NCBI GenBank assembly: GCA_943841885.1
Contig: CALSZZ010000004.1
Location: 1-64,000 of the forward strand
Length of the DNA: 64,000 bases
Source of the DNA: Candidatus Thalassarchaeaceae archaeon
GTDB taxonomy: Archaea > Thermoplasmatota > Poseidoniia > Poseidoniales > Thalassarchaeaceae
Reading direction: 5' to 3'
A program made the translations under genes and the position numbers. Each line of letters begins with the position of its first letter. The first letter of the stretch is position 1. Of this stretch, positions 28,495 to 37,308 are shown one piece after another. Below the pieces are notes generated by a model. The model did not search any database, was not told where the DNA came from, and was given only the letters and a program-made list of their open reading frames with translations.

Positions 28495-28962
28495 ATGGCT
28501 AAAATTGATGAATCCAAATTAGGAGAAGATTTCTCTTACATATTTAGAATAGCAGAAAGTGACATAGATGGCCTCAGTCCTATATCTATTGGATTGACTT
28601 CAATCAAAGGTATTGGACTCAGAACTTCACAGCAAATATGTAGATTATCTGGAATAGATAGTAAAAAACTTGGTGGTTTGTTATCAACTGAAGAAAAAGA
28701 CTCGTTAAGATCAACCATTGATGATTATGCAACTATTTCTCCATGGTGGTTAATGAATAGACAAAGAGATTTAGAAAGTAATGAAGATGCTCATTTAGTT
28801 TCACTTGAAGTAAAGTTGACTCGTGATGATGACATTGCTAGGCTAGCTGGAATGAAAACCTACAGAGGTATGCGTCACAGAAGCGGTCACAAAGTTCGCG
28901 GTCAAAGACTTAGAGCCAATGGTAGATCTGGCGCTACTCTCGGAGTTCAAAAGAAAAACTAG
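28495..28962 (+). CDS. rpsM: 30S ribosomal protein S13
   Basis: 155 residues, typical archaeal S13 (uS13). Visible features are the N-terminal IRIAES-like segment (YIFRIAESDIDG), the helix-hairpin-helix GLTSIKGIGLRTSQQICR, and the C-terminal basic tail MKTYRGMRHRSGHKVRGQRLRANGR that reaches toward the decoding region. Translation begins at the foot of the structured leader. First gene of the S13-S4-S11-RpoD operon, with 14 bp before rpsD. Confidence 0.97.
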   Translation: MAKIDESKLGEDFSYIFRIAESDIDGLSPISIGLTSIKGIGLRTSQQICRLSGIDSKKLGGLLSTEEKDSLRSTIDDYATISPWWLMNRQRDLESNEDAHLVSLEVKLTRDDDIARLAGMKTYRGMRHRSGHKVRGQRLRANGRSGATLGVQKKN

Positions 28963-28976
28963 GTGGGTGATGATAT

Positions 28977-29660
28977 ATGGGTGATCCGAAATTTTCTAGG
29001 TCTAAAACACAAACACCAACTCATCCTTGGAGACAAGCAAGGATTGACGAAGAACATGCTCTTAAGGAAAAATATGGGCTAAAGAAAACTGGTGGGATGA
29101 AAGAGATTTGGAAAGAGAGAACAAGTTTGAGGAGATATAGGAATCAAGCAATGAAACTGATTGGTAGAGTGGATACTTCCGAGGGTCATTTTGCGAAGGA
29201 GAAAAATCAATTAATAGCATCTCTGACACGAAAAGGCCTTCTTCCTGAGGGTGCTACTGTTGGTGATGTTTTACAAATTGATATTGATCAAATGCTATCT
29301 AGAAGATTACAATCCGTTGTCTACAGAAGAGGTTTGGCACCAACAATGAGATCTTCTAGACAGTTAATAATGCATGGTCACATTTCTATTGGAGAACAAA
29401 AAATGACTGTTCCTGGGTACCACATACTAAAAGAAGAAGAAGAATTATTACAATATAATTCAAATTCTCCATTTATGGATGAAAATTCAACATTTCGTCA
29501 AGAATTAGAAAGATTTAGAATTGTAGAGACAGATGATAGAGAAGATAATGAGGTAGTAGAGGTAAGAGAAGCTACTGAAGAGTTTGTTGAGAAGATTAAA
29601 GTTGATTCGGAAAATGCTCCAACAATTGAAGATACAATACCAAAGGAGGCTAAAGAATGA
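28977..29660 (+). CDS. rpsD: 30S ribosomal protein S4
   Basis: 227 residues. Archaeal-type uS4 start (MGDPKFSRSKTQTPTHPW) and the S4 RNA-binding domain around residues 105-165 (LSRRLQSVVYRRGLAPTM, ARQ/SRQLIMHGHISI). An acidic C-terminal extension of about 40 residues (VRE, EEFVEKIKVDSENAPT) goes beyond the core fold. The ribosome-binding site GGTGATGAT lies just upstream of ATG 28977. Its stop overlaps the start of rpsK (ATGA at 29657), indicating coupling. S4 is the autogenous repressor of the equivalent operon in E. coli. Confidence 0.97.
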   Translation: MGDPKFSRSKTQTPTHPWRQARIDEEHALKEKYGLKKTGGMKEIWKERTSLRRYRNQAMKLIGRVDTSEGHFAKEKNQLIASLTRKGLLPEGATVGDVLQIDIDQMLSRRLQSVVYRRGLAPTMRSSRQLIMHGHISIGEQKMTVPGYHILKEEEELLQYNSNSPFMDENSTFRQELERFRIVETDDREDNEVVEVREATEEFVEKIKVDSENAPTIEDTIPKEAKE

Positions 29661-30037
29661 GTCACAAAGCCATCCTACACATATATAGTACATTCAATAA
29701 TGTATTAATCACGGCTACAGATCTTACAGGATGTGAAACCATATGCAAAGTTTCTGGAGGAATGGTAACGAAAGGAGGCAGCGATTCTGGAGGACAATTT
29801 GCAGCAACAAGAGCGGCAGAAAGGATTGCAGAGATGTTAGCTGAGAAAGATTTTAGTCAAGTAATTGTGAAGTATAGAGGTGCTGGAGGAAATAGATCTA
29901 CAAATGCTCCTGGTGCTACAGCGGCGATAAGAGCCCTTACAAGAGCAGGAGTTCAAATCACACGTATTGAAGATGTTACGCCAATTCCAACGGATGGCAC
30001 CAAAAGTAAAGGCGGAAGACGCGGAAGGAGAGTATGA
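29657..30037 (+). CDS. rpsK: 30S ribosomal protein S11
   Basis: 126 residues, uS11 of the small-subunit platform. Conserved stretches are AILHIYSTFNNVLITATDLTG, MVTKGGSDSGGQFAATRAAE and the C-terminal IEDVTPIPTDGTKSKGGRRG. It is normal length and complete. Start overlaps the rpsD stop by 4 bp; 9 bp separate it from rpoD. Confidence 0.98.
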   Translation: MSHKAILHIYSTFNNVLITATDLTGCETICKVSGGMVTKGGSDSGGQFAATRAAERIAEMLAEKDFSQVIVKYRGAGGNRSTNAPGATAAIRALTRAGVQITRIEDVTPIPTDGTKSKGGRRGRRV

Positions 30038-30046
30038 GGCGATAAT

Positions 30047-30931
30047 ATGGTTAAAGTGAAAGTTATCAGTGAAGTTGGCAATAATATAAAAATTTTATTT
30101 ACAGGAGCGGATAGATCCTTATTGAGTGCAATCAGAAGAACATTGATGGTTGATACTCCAAAAATGGCTATAGATACAGTCAGATTTGAATTAGGATTGG
30201 TAGAACAAGACGGTGAAATTTGGGAAAGTACTGGACCACTCCCCGATGAAACAATAGCACAAAGATTGGCTATGATACCAATCGTTACTAGACATGATGA
30301 TTTTTATTTTCAAAATGAATGCCCTACATGTAAAGACCTAGTAGAAGATCAGAGGGGATGTCCGCAATGTTCTGTAATATATGCATGTAAAGTATTTGGA
30401 ACAAAAGAAGGGAAAATGATATTTGCTGGAGATATGAAACCAATGGGAGACGATTCATTAAGTATTATCGATGAATTTAAAGAAATTCCAATTACAAAAT
30501 TATTCAAAGGACAGATGCTTGAGTTCTTTGCTACTGCAATAATGGGTAGAGGAAGAGACCATGCAAAGTGGTCACCAGTATGTGGAGTTGCATTTACTTC
30601 AAGAAAAATAGGGGTTATAAAAAATAAATCAAAATCAAAAATTTTGTGGGATTTAGATTTAGAGATTACAGCAAAAGATTTCAAAGATGGTAAATTAGAA
30701 GATTATGACAAAGTTGCAACTCTTGAAAGAGAATTACATCATGTTGGAGAAGGGACAGAAGAGATGAGAGAATTCAAGGATGCAATTGTCATAGAAGAGG
30801 TTCCTGAAGAATTTATATTATCATTTGAGACTGATGGTTCTATGACTCCTAGAGTGGCTTTTTCTAAGGCTACACAAGAGCTCGCATCGCGTTTTGAAGT
30901 AATTTCTCAAGATATTGTGGCATCTCTTTAG
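30047..30931 (+). CDS. rpoD: DNA-directed RNA polymerase subunit D
   Basis: 294 residues, homologue of bacterial alpha-NTD and eukaryotic Rpb3; dimerises with subunit L to nucleate the enzyme. The N-terminal dimerisation domain has ADRSLLSAIRRTLM and AQRLAMIPIVT. An inserted ferredoxin-like domain holds CPTC...CPQC with a further Cys (residues about 91-117), which would bind a single iron-sulfur cluster; the second cluster seen in some archaea appears absent. GAGGCGAT lies just before ATG 30047. The pantoate kinase frame overlaps its 3' end or follows closely. Confidence 0.96.
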   Translation: MVKVKVISEVGNNIKILFTGADRSLLSAIRRTLMVDTPKMAIDTVRFELGLVEQDGEIWESTGPLPDETIAQRLAMIPIVTRHDDFYFQNECPTCKDLVEDQRGCPQCSVIYACKVFGTKEGKMIFAGDMKPMGDDSLSIIDEFKEIPITKLFKGQMLEFFATAIMGRGRDHAKWSPVCGVAFTSRKIGVIKNKSKSKILWDLDLEITAKDFKDGKLEDYDKVATLERELHHVGEGTEEMREFKDAIVIEEVPEEFILSFETDGSMTPRVAFSKATQELASRFEVISQDIVASL

Positions 30932-30944
30932 GAAAAAATTTTCT

Positions 30945-31944
30945 GTGAAAGGTTGTAGCGGAAGTATGACTGTAAAACTCGGAAGAGGTCAATCTGGTGG
31001 CCATATCACATTATTTTTTACGATCTCAGATGAGGCTAAAAAAATAGAAGAACAGGGAAGTCTTGGAGCGGGTCTTTGTCTAAAAGATGGTGTTGAAGTT
31101 ATTGCTAGAGGAGAAGAGGGTGCCTATAATCTAAAAATAAATTACTTAAATGGTAACGGTGATGATGAACTTTACATAGAAGTAATTAACTTATTAATGA
31201 TTGATATACCAGAAATTAAAAATTATAGATGGGAATTAAATATTAAATTTTCACTACCTCTTTCCCAAGGATTTGGTATGTCGGGGGCTGGAGCATTAGC
31301 TGCAGCAAGTTCAATTCAAAGAGCACTGGGCATTTCTCATGAAGAAAGTCGTAGACGATCATATCTTATTGCACATAGAGTAGAACGCATTAGATCAACA
31401 GGATTAGGAGATATAACCGCACTATCAGCAGGAGGAGTAGAAAGGAGGATTATTGCAGGATCACCATATAATGGAATTGCACTAGAATCAGGACCTGGAA
31501 AAGCCGAGGGATGGTTTCAAGAAATCCCAATTATCTTAGCCTGGAAATCAGATACAGGAAGACATACCTCAAATTACATAGATAATCTGGAATGGAAAAG
31601 AATGATAAATTTTTTCTGGTAAAGAGGAAATGCATGTTATTGGAAATGGAGAATGGGATAATACACGTTGGCCTGATTTAATAAATTCTGCAGAAAAATT
31701 TGTTATGAATAGTAAATTGATAATGGATTCCAAAAGAGATGATTTACTTTCTGAGTGTAACCAGATAATAGAAGAATGTGGACTAGAAGAAAATAGCATT
31801 CCATTACTTTGTATGCTGGGTCAAAGTATAGCAATAGTACCAAAAAATATACACTTGATAAAAAATAATGAACATAAAATAAGTGATGGGTTACGTAAAA
31901 AAGGATTTCAAACGATTATAACGAGTCTGTCTCCAAATTCATGA
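30945..31944 (+). CDS. Pantoate kinase, GHMP family (one frameshift)
   Basis: Archaeal route to coenzyme A: phosphorylates pantoate, replacing the bacterial PanC/PanK order. The N-terminus GRGQSGGHITLFF matches the start of known pantoate kinases, and PLSQGFGMSGAGALAAA is the GHMP ATP-binding motif. The frame stops at 31622, but removing one T from the six-T run 31610-31615 joins it (MINFSGKEEMHV) to the frame ending at 31944, giving about 333 residues, close to family length. GTG at 30945 follows AGGA; ATG 30966 is an alternative start. Located right behind rpoD, on the same strand. Confidence 0.8.
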
Positions 31945-33024
31945 ATTATTATTATTATAATTTTTTTCATGAAAATCAGCTAATGGTTTCAAATCCAAAG
32001 GACTAGCATCGAGTTGTATTGCACCATTCAAATGTAAACTTTGACAAAAGCCATGACGATATACTATAGCCCCATGACCATATTCATTCACATATCTATC
32101 AACTTGCTTTTGAGTTTTCTTTTTAGGAAATTTTAAATCGGCACCGAAAAAATGCTTTGCATCTATCCAAGCACAAGGGATTCCATTTATTCGAACATCA
32201 TCTAAAAGTAGTAAATCCGGAGTTATTACAGCCCTTCCTTCAGATTTTTTTTGTTCCTTAAGAAGTTCATCTTGGCGCTTAAATCTAATACCTATAGATG
32301 AAAAATAATCACACAATACGTTTTCAAAGATTTCTGCCGCAGATTGTGTTTCAGATTGGTTTACAGAGCTAACTTTATCATTTTCTTCAGCCAATTTGAA
32401 TTCTTCTCCATCTCTTTTATTTAGTTTTTCAGGATTTTTAAGAGTTTCTTTTATTTTATTTTTTGACCAACCCCGTCCGGTCAGAATGGCTCGAAAGGTA
32501 TTAACAGGAGGAGCATCAAACTTTTTTGAAAGAGAGAGGACTCCCTGACCCGATTCATATCTACGTTTTAATTCATTAGAACGGCCCATTAATCTTCCAT
32601 GAGAATAAACACTTTTTTCTTGATTCAAAGCCGAGCGTAAAGAAAGTGCCTGTTCAAGAGAGATGGAAAGATGAGATATATTTTTCGCTATTTCTGATAC
32701 ACGCTTTTCAGGTAACCACCCAAATTCACCAGGCGAACAAACTAATTCACTAACTGATTTTTGCATTGATTTTGGAATACCATTAGTTATCCAATCTAAT
32801 TCGATTATTTGAGGAGGAGGATCTATCAAACTGGGTATTCCTTTAGGGAGAGGATTGACATCAAACCTAGATAATGCTCTTTGAATTGATTCTTTATCTT
32901 TGGAATATGTCATTTTAGAAGAATTTTGTAGTTGCTCATGACGTGCCCGGATACGTTTTTTTTCGCGATTTTTTTTAGGCTCATTACGGTCATTCAACAC
33001 ATGTGGGATAGCGGATAAGTCCAT
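31939..33024 (-). CDS. CDIN1 (C15orf41)-like PD-(D/E)XK nuclease with TPD motif
   Basis: 361 residues. The C-terminal 110 residues contain VITPDLLLLDDV, then PCAWIDAKHFFG, then YGHGAIVYRHGFCQSL. These match, in order and spacing, the TPD, W-I-(D/E)-x-K and 'G.g.viy..Gf' blocks of human CDIN1, the protein mutated in congenital dyserythropoietic anaemia type I. The acidic residue and lysine fit a Holliday-junction-resolvase-like active site. The N-terminal half is helical with HTH-like repeats (VRS-type SLSKKFDAPPVNTFRAIL). ATG 33024 is preceded by GGTGGG. Converges with, and slightly overlaps, the pantoate kinase gene. DNA or RNA substrate unknown. Confidence 0.75.
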   Translation of the reverse strand: MDLSAIPHVLNDRNEPKKNREKKRIRARHEQLQNSSKMTYSKDKESIQRALSRFDVNPLPKGIPSLIDPPPQIIELDWITNGIPKSMQKSVSELVCSPGEFGWLPEKRVSEIAKNISHLSISLEQALSLRSALNQEKSVYSHGRLMGRSNELKRRYESGQGVLSLSKKFDAPPVNTFRAILTGRGWSKNKIKETLKNPEKLNKRDGEEFKLAEENDKVSSVNQSETQSAAEIFENVLCDYFSSIGIRFKRQDELLKEQKKSEGRAVITPDLLLLDDVRINGIPCAWIDAKHFFGADLKFPKKKTQKQVDRYVNEYGHGAIVYRHGFCQSLHLNGAIQLDASPLDLKPLADFHEKNYNNNNS

Positions 33025-33058
33025 GAACCCACCGAGTGAGAATAAAAATCAAATTTAA

Positions 33059-35914
33059 CTAAGTAAATGAAATACCAGGATCTAATGGAAATGCTACTTT
33101 GGCTTTTCCTGCGACATCTTCACCCTTACCAACAGGATATATGAAAATATTTTCTAGACCTAATTCTGTCAATAAGAATTCTCTATTAGATATTAAAAAA
33201 AGTGATTCATCAAACATTGAATTTATTAATTCTTTATCATCAACTGACCACGTAAATACTTTACCTCTTTTCTTCTTGTTACCTATGGTTAAGTTATTCC
33301 AGGTTTGAAAAATATCTCCTCTGAGTTCTTCTTTTGAAAAAATTGATGATGATTTCAAATAATTTATTCCTTGTTGTTTGAAATTAAAACCTTCTCTTTC
33401 TAACACTAACGCTTCTTTGGCTAAGATTTTTTTCCATTCAGGAGAAGTTTGAATAGTCAATGTGGTGATTTCAGATTTAGTATGTCTTTGAGCTAAAACT
33501 TTAACATTTCTAGCAGAATCTATTACACTCCTCAAGTAGTCTTCATATGATAAAATATTAGCATCGTCATCATTTAAGAATATTTCAGGCATTATGTATG
33601 ATGATAAAAATCCTTCTTGCTTCAATCTGTGCCAAAACTCTTCAGCTACATGTGGAGTAACTGGCGCTAACATAGGTAACCATCCTTTAATAAATAATTT
33701 AGCAACTTGATAATTGTTTCCTCCTCTTCGACAATACCATGACCAATCTGAAAGCATTGAAAAATGGCTTAACATAACTCCCTCCCGAATGCGTACGTCA
33801 GACATTGATTTTATCCATGAAATTGTATTTTTACGTAATTTAGCTAATAGCCAATCATCCATTTTGCTTGGTAAATTTGGCATATTTAAACCAGAATTAA
33901 TTGCTTCAATTATTGAATTCATTTGTTTACTGTTGGCCTCTAAAACGGTATCAGACCAATCCATTCCTGCCTCTGGATTTGCTCCGAATAATATGAAGAG
34001 TCTTACAGTATCTGCACCATATATATCTATCATATCACCCGGGCTAACTGTATTTCCTAATGATTTACTCATTTTTGATGAACGTGAATTTAATTTACCA
34101 CTACATGTGGGGCATGACTTATCAAAATAATCAATATGATAATCAATATTACACTTAGGACAAAATGGAGTTGGTGAATTTAACATACCTTGACAAACTA
34201 ATTTACCAAATGGTTCTCCAATTGATATCATATCTGAATCACGAAGAATTTTTGTGAAAAAGCGTGCATATAGAAGATGCATGACAGCATGTTCAATTCC
34301 TCCAATGTACAAATCAATACCTCCATTCATCCAATAATCAACAATTTCTTTATCAAAAGGAGACTTTTCATTATTAGAATCACAATACCTCATAAAATAC
34401 CAGGAAGAGTCATAAAAAGTATCCATTGTATCTGTTTCTCTTTTTGCATCTTCCCCACATGACGGACAAGAAACATTTACAAAATCAGGATGTTGATCTA
34501 GGGGATTGCCACTTTGATCTTCACTGAATACAATGTCTAAGGGCAATTCAATTGGCAAGGAGTCTTTTGGTACTGGTATAACACCACATGAATTACAATG
34601 TATCATAGGAATTGGTGTGCCCCAAAATCTTTGTCTTGATAAAAGCCAATCTTTAAGCCTGTATTGTATGGAATCTTCTCCAGAGTTTTTTTCTATTAGT
34701 GAATTTATTACTGCATTCTTAGCTTCTTCGCCTGATAATCCGTCAAATCCATTAATTGATGAATTTACCATAAAGCCATTTCCTTCAAATGCCGACTTTA
34801 ATATCTCACCTGGATCGGCATTTTCTTTTGCAATTAAAACTCTTTTAATCGGTAGATTGTATTTCTTAGCAAAATCATAATCTCGTTGATCGTGTCCAGG
34901 GACAGCCATAACTGCTCCAGTACCATATGATGATACTACAAAATTCCCAGCATATATCGGAATTTGTTCATTATTTAACGGATTAATTGCATATTTTCCA
35001 AGAAATACTCCTTTTTTTTCTTTGAGCATATTGATACGTTCAAATTCAGACATCCTGATACATTCATCTTTTAGTTCCCTCCATTTTAGTTCCCATTCTG
35101 TATCTTTACATAGTTCCTCACATAAGTCATGTTCTGGTGAAAGGGTGACAAATGTGACCCCAAATATAGTATCGGGCCTAGTTGTAAAAACTCTAATTTT
35201 TAAGTCACTGTCATTAATCTTAAAATCTATGTTCGCACCATGTGACCGCCCAATCCAATTTCTTTGCATTATTTTTACATTCTCTGGAAATTTTATATTT
35301 TCAAGTTCGTCTAGTAACTCATCGGAATAATCTGACATTTTTAGAAACCATTGTGACATATCTTTCTGTATTACTTCTAATCCACATCTCCAGCAACGAT
35401 TATTCTTTACTTGTTCGTTTGCCAAGACAGTGTCGCAATCATTACACCAATTGACGGGAGCGGACCTTCTTTCTACCAATCCTCGTTCATTAAGCATCAA
35501 AAAAATTTCTTGGTTCCAGCGATAATAATTTACATCAGAAGTTGCTAATAATCTATTCCAATCATAAGAATATCCCATTCTTTCTTGGTCTTTACGAATA
35601 CTAGCAATATTTCTATGAGTAACATTATGAGGATGATCATTCTCTTTTTTTGCAGCATTTTCTGCCGGCATACCAAATGAGTCGTATCCCATCGGATATA
35701 GAACATTTTTACCCATTAGACGTTGAAACCTGGCCATTGAGTCTCCGATTGAGTAGTTACGAACATGCCCCATGTGCATATTTCCAGAAGGATATGGGAA
35801 CATTTCTAAACAATAAAACTTAGGTTTAGAATTATCTAATTTAGACTCAAAAATCTTATTTTTTGACCATTCTTTTTGCCAAAATAATTCAGAATTTTGG
35901 ACATCATATATCAT
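33059..35914 (-). CDS. leuS: Leucyl-tRNA synthetase, bacterial type
   Basis: Charges tRNA-Leu; class Ia fold, 951 residues. The HIGH box is HMGH (about residue 47, inside FPYPSGNMHMGHVRNYSI) and the KMSKS loop is SSKMSKSLGNT (about residue 613). The sequence around both, the zinc module CNDC...CWRC followed by DMSQWFLKMSDYSDELL, and the GVIPVPKDSLP segment are those of bacterial LeuRS rather than the archaeal/eukaryotic type. The editing (CP1) domain carries VTTRPDTIFG-like FTTRPDTIFGVTF and the GHDQRDYDFA motif. An additional CPKC...CPTC knuckle precedes KMSKS. No frameshift. Acquisition from bacteria is inferred. Confidence 0.96.
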   Translation of the reverse strand: MIYDVQNSELFWQKEWSKNKIFESKLDNSKPKFYCLEMFPYPSGNMHMGHVRNYSIGDSMARFQRLMGKNVLYPMGYDSFGMPAENAAKKENDHPHNVTHRNIASIRKDQERMGYSYDWNRLLATSDVNYYRWNQEIFLMLNERGLVERRSAPVNWCNDCDTVLANEQVKNNRCWRCGLEVIQKDMSQWFLKMSDYSDELLDELENIKFPENVKIMQRNWIGRSHGANIDFKINDSDLKIRVFTTRPDTIFGVTFVTLSPEHDLCEELCKDTEWELKWRELKDECIRMSEFERINMLKEKKGVFLGKYAINPLNNEQIPIYAGNFVVSSYGTGAVMAVPGHDQRDYDFAKKYNLPIKRVLIAKENADPGEILKSAFEGNGFMVNSSINGFDGLSGEEAKNAVINSLIEKNSGEDSIQYRLKDWLLSRQRFWGTPIPMIHCNSCGVIPVPKDSLPIELPLDIVFSEDQSGNPLDQHPDFVNVSCPSCGEDAKRETDTMDTFYDSSWYFMRYCDSNNEKSPFDKEIVDYWMNGGIDLYIGGIEHAVMHLLYARFFTKILRDSDMISIGEPFGKLVCQGMLNSPTPFCPKCNIDYHIDYFDKSCPTCSGKLNSRSSKMSKSLGNTVSPGDMIDIYGADTVRLFILFGANPEAGMDWSDTVLEANSKQMNSIIEAINSGLNMPNLPSKMDDWLLAKLRKNTISWIKSMSDVRIREGVMLSHFSMLSDWSWYCRRGGNNYQVAKLFIKGWLPMLAPVTPHVAEEFWHRLKQEGFLSSYIMPEIFLNDDDANILSYEDYLRSVIDSARNVKVLAQRHTKSEITTLTIQTSPEWKKILAKEALVLEREGFNFKQQGINYLKSSSIFSKEELRGDIFQTWNNLTIGNKKKRGKVFTWSVDDKELINSMFDESLFLISNREFLLTELGLENIFIYPVGKGEDVAGKAKVAFPLDPGISFT

Positions 35915-36059
35915 TAAATCATCCTCAATTATTTTCTTATCTAGAGGCCATAATATCCACTAATTTCTAAAGCGCATAGAATGAGTTAGGATGAGTTAGT
36001 GTCCATAATCATTCTTATCGAACCTGACGGCATATTATCTCTGATTTGAACTATCCCCT

Positions 36060-36824
36060 TTGAATATACCATCACACCTATCTCCAAAAGACGTTTCCGC
36101 ATGTTTAATGCTTAAACGAGGCGAGTTTGATATTGACGTTAGAGAAGATGGTATAGAAATATGGATTACTCAGATGGGAGATTTTATGAATATGAATACT
36201 GCTATTATCGATCGAGTAAACAAAATAGTTGTCATAATTGATCCATTTGATTCAGAAATATGGTTTAATGAATTAAAAAAAGAAGATTTACGGCCCACCC
36301 ATTTACTCTACACACATACTCATCGTGATCATACATGGGGTTATTCGAAGATGATAGAATTGGTGCCGGATATTGAAGTTTGGGGACATGATGATGCTAA
36401 CTTCGAAGGCAGTGGAAGAGAAGGCTTATTTGGAAAGGTTGATTTTACATATACTTGGAAAAATGCCCCAGATAGTTCTGTGGAGTGGACTGGAGGAAAA
36501 ATAACCCTAAATGTAACTCACTCACCAGGACATGCCCCAGGACATGTAACATTCCATGGCCATGGGATATATCATGCTGGAGATTTACTATTTACTGCAC
36601 ACTCTGGAAGAGTGGATTTACCTGGAAGTGATCCTATGGCTCAATTAGATAGTTTGAAACATGCACGTAAATTACTATCTTCATTACCTCAAAAATGGCG
36701 ATTAATACCGGGACATAGGTATGATTGGATTGATGGAACAACTCCAGATTGGGTCACAATCGAAGAAGTTCTTGATAGTAATTTTTCATTAAATGATACT
36801 AGCGTTACTTCCTCTTTCGTCTAA
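36060..36824 (+). CDS. Metallo-beta-lactamase fold hydrolase
   Basis: 254 residues with all zinc ligands: HTHRDH (about 84-89), HSPGHAPGH, the aspartate in YHAGDLLF, and the C-terminal GHR. The pattern is that of the glyoxalase II-like branch, so hydrolysis of a thioester or similar ester is likely, substrate unknown. The frame begins with TTG 36060, about 25 nt after a TATA-like box (catattatc), consistent with a leaderless message; ATG 36108 is an alternative start. Converges with the next gene, overlapping 20 bp. Confidence 0.8.
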   Translation: MNIPSHLSPKDVSACLMLKRGEFDIDVREDGIEIWITQMGDFMNMNTAIIDRVNKIVVIIDPFDSEIWFNELKKEDLRPTHLLYTHTHRDHTWGYSKMIELVPDIEVWGHDDANFEGSGREGLFGKVDFTYTWKNAPDSSVEWTGGKITLNVTHSPGHAPGHVTFHGHGIYHAGDLLFTAHSGRVDLPGSDPMAQLDSLKHARKLLSSLPQKWRLIPGHRYDWIDGTTPDWVTIEEVLDSNFSLNDTSVTSSFV

Positions 36825-37302
36825 GTAATTTTGTAATCATTTTACTTTCTTTCTCTAATTCAATATCTACTTCATCCTCTCTTATTTTCTTCAGTGCATT
36901 GATTGGAATCCAATCATCTGGTATTAAACGCCATGGAGTAACTCTTGCCAAAATACCCAATAAAATATGACTTCCAGGTATCATAAATACACGTAAAGGA
37001 GGGATAAGGGTGCTTAATGCTGCCAAATCATTTTGAGCTTCTTTTCTACGAACTATTGAAATTTTTCTTCCTATTGCAATATTTGCAAGAGTTTCTGATG
37101 TATCTTTGAAATGTTCTGCAGTGATTTTAGATATATCCCATGCTGTTTCTATAGATTTTTTCCATTTATTAGGATTTTTTGCAATATCATAAAGTTCATT
37201 TTGTGATTTTTCAGGGAGTCTCCTGTATGTAAAATAAGACGCAGAAAATACCCAAGGGATTAATCTAAGAGAGTTTTTTATCCAAATGAATAATTTCTTC
37301 AT
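36805..37302 (-). CDS. Small LETM1-like protein
   Basis: 165 residues. The middle part reads AALSTLIPPLRVFMIPGSH followed by ILLGILARVTPWRLIPDDW. This resembles the core of the LETM1 ribosome-binding-like domain (two hydrophobic helices around P-G-S and 'lLP'). LETM1 proteins act in mitochondrial ion homeostasis and ribosome binding; prokaryotic relatives are uncharacterised. The ends are rich in Lys/Arg. It lies 6 bp downstream of aceE and is probably co-transcribed with it. The family call rests on a short motif only. Confidence 0.45.
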   Translation of the reverse strand: MKKLFIWIKNSLRLIPWVFSASYFTYRRLPEKSQNELYDIAKNPNKWKKSIETAWDISKITAEHFKDTSETLANIAIGRKISIVRRKEAQNDLAALSTLIPPLRVFMIPGSHILLGILARVTPWRLIPDDWIPINALKKIREDEVDIELEKESKMITKLLRRKRK

Positions 37303-37308
37303 ATTATA

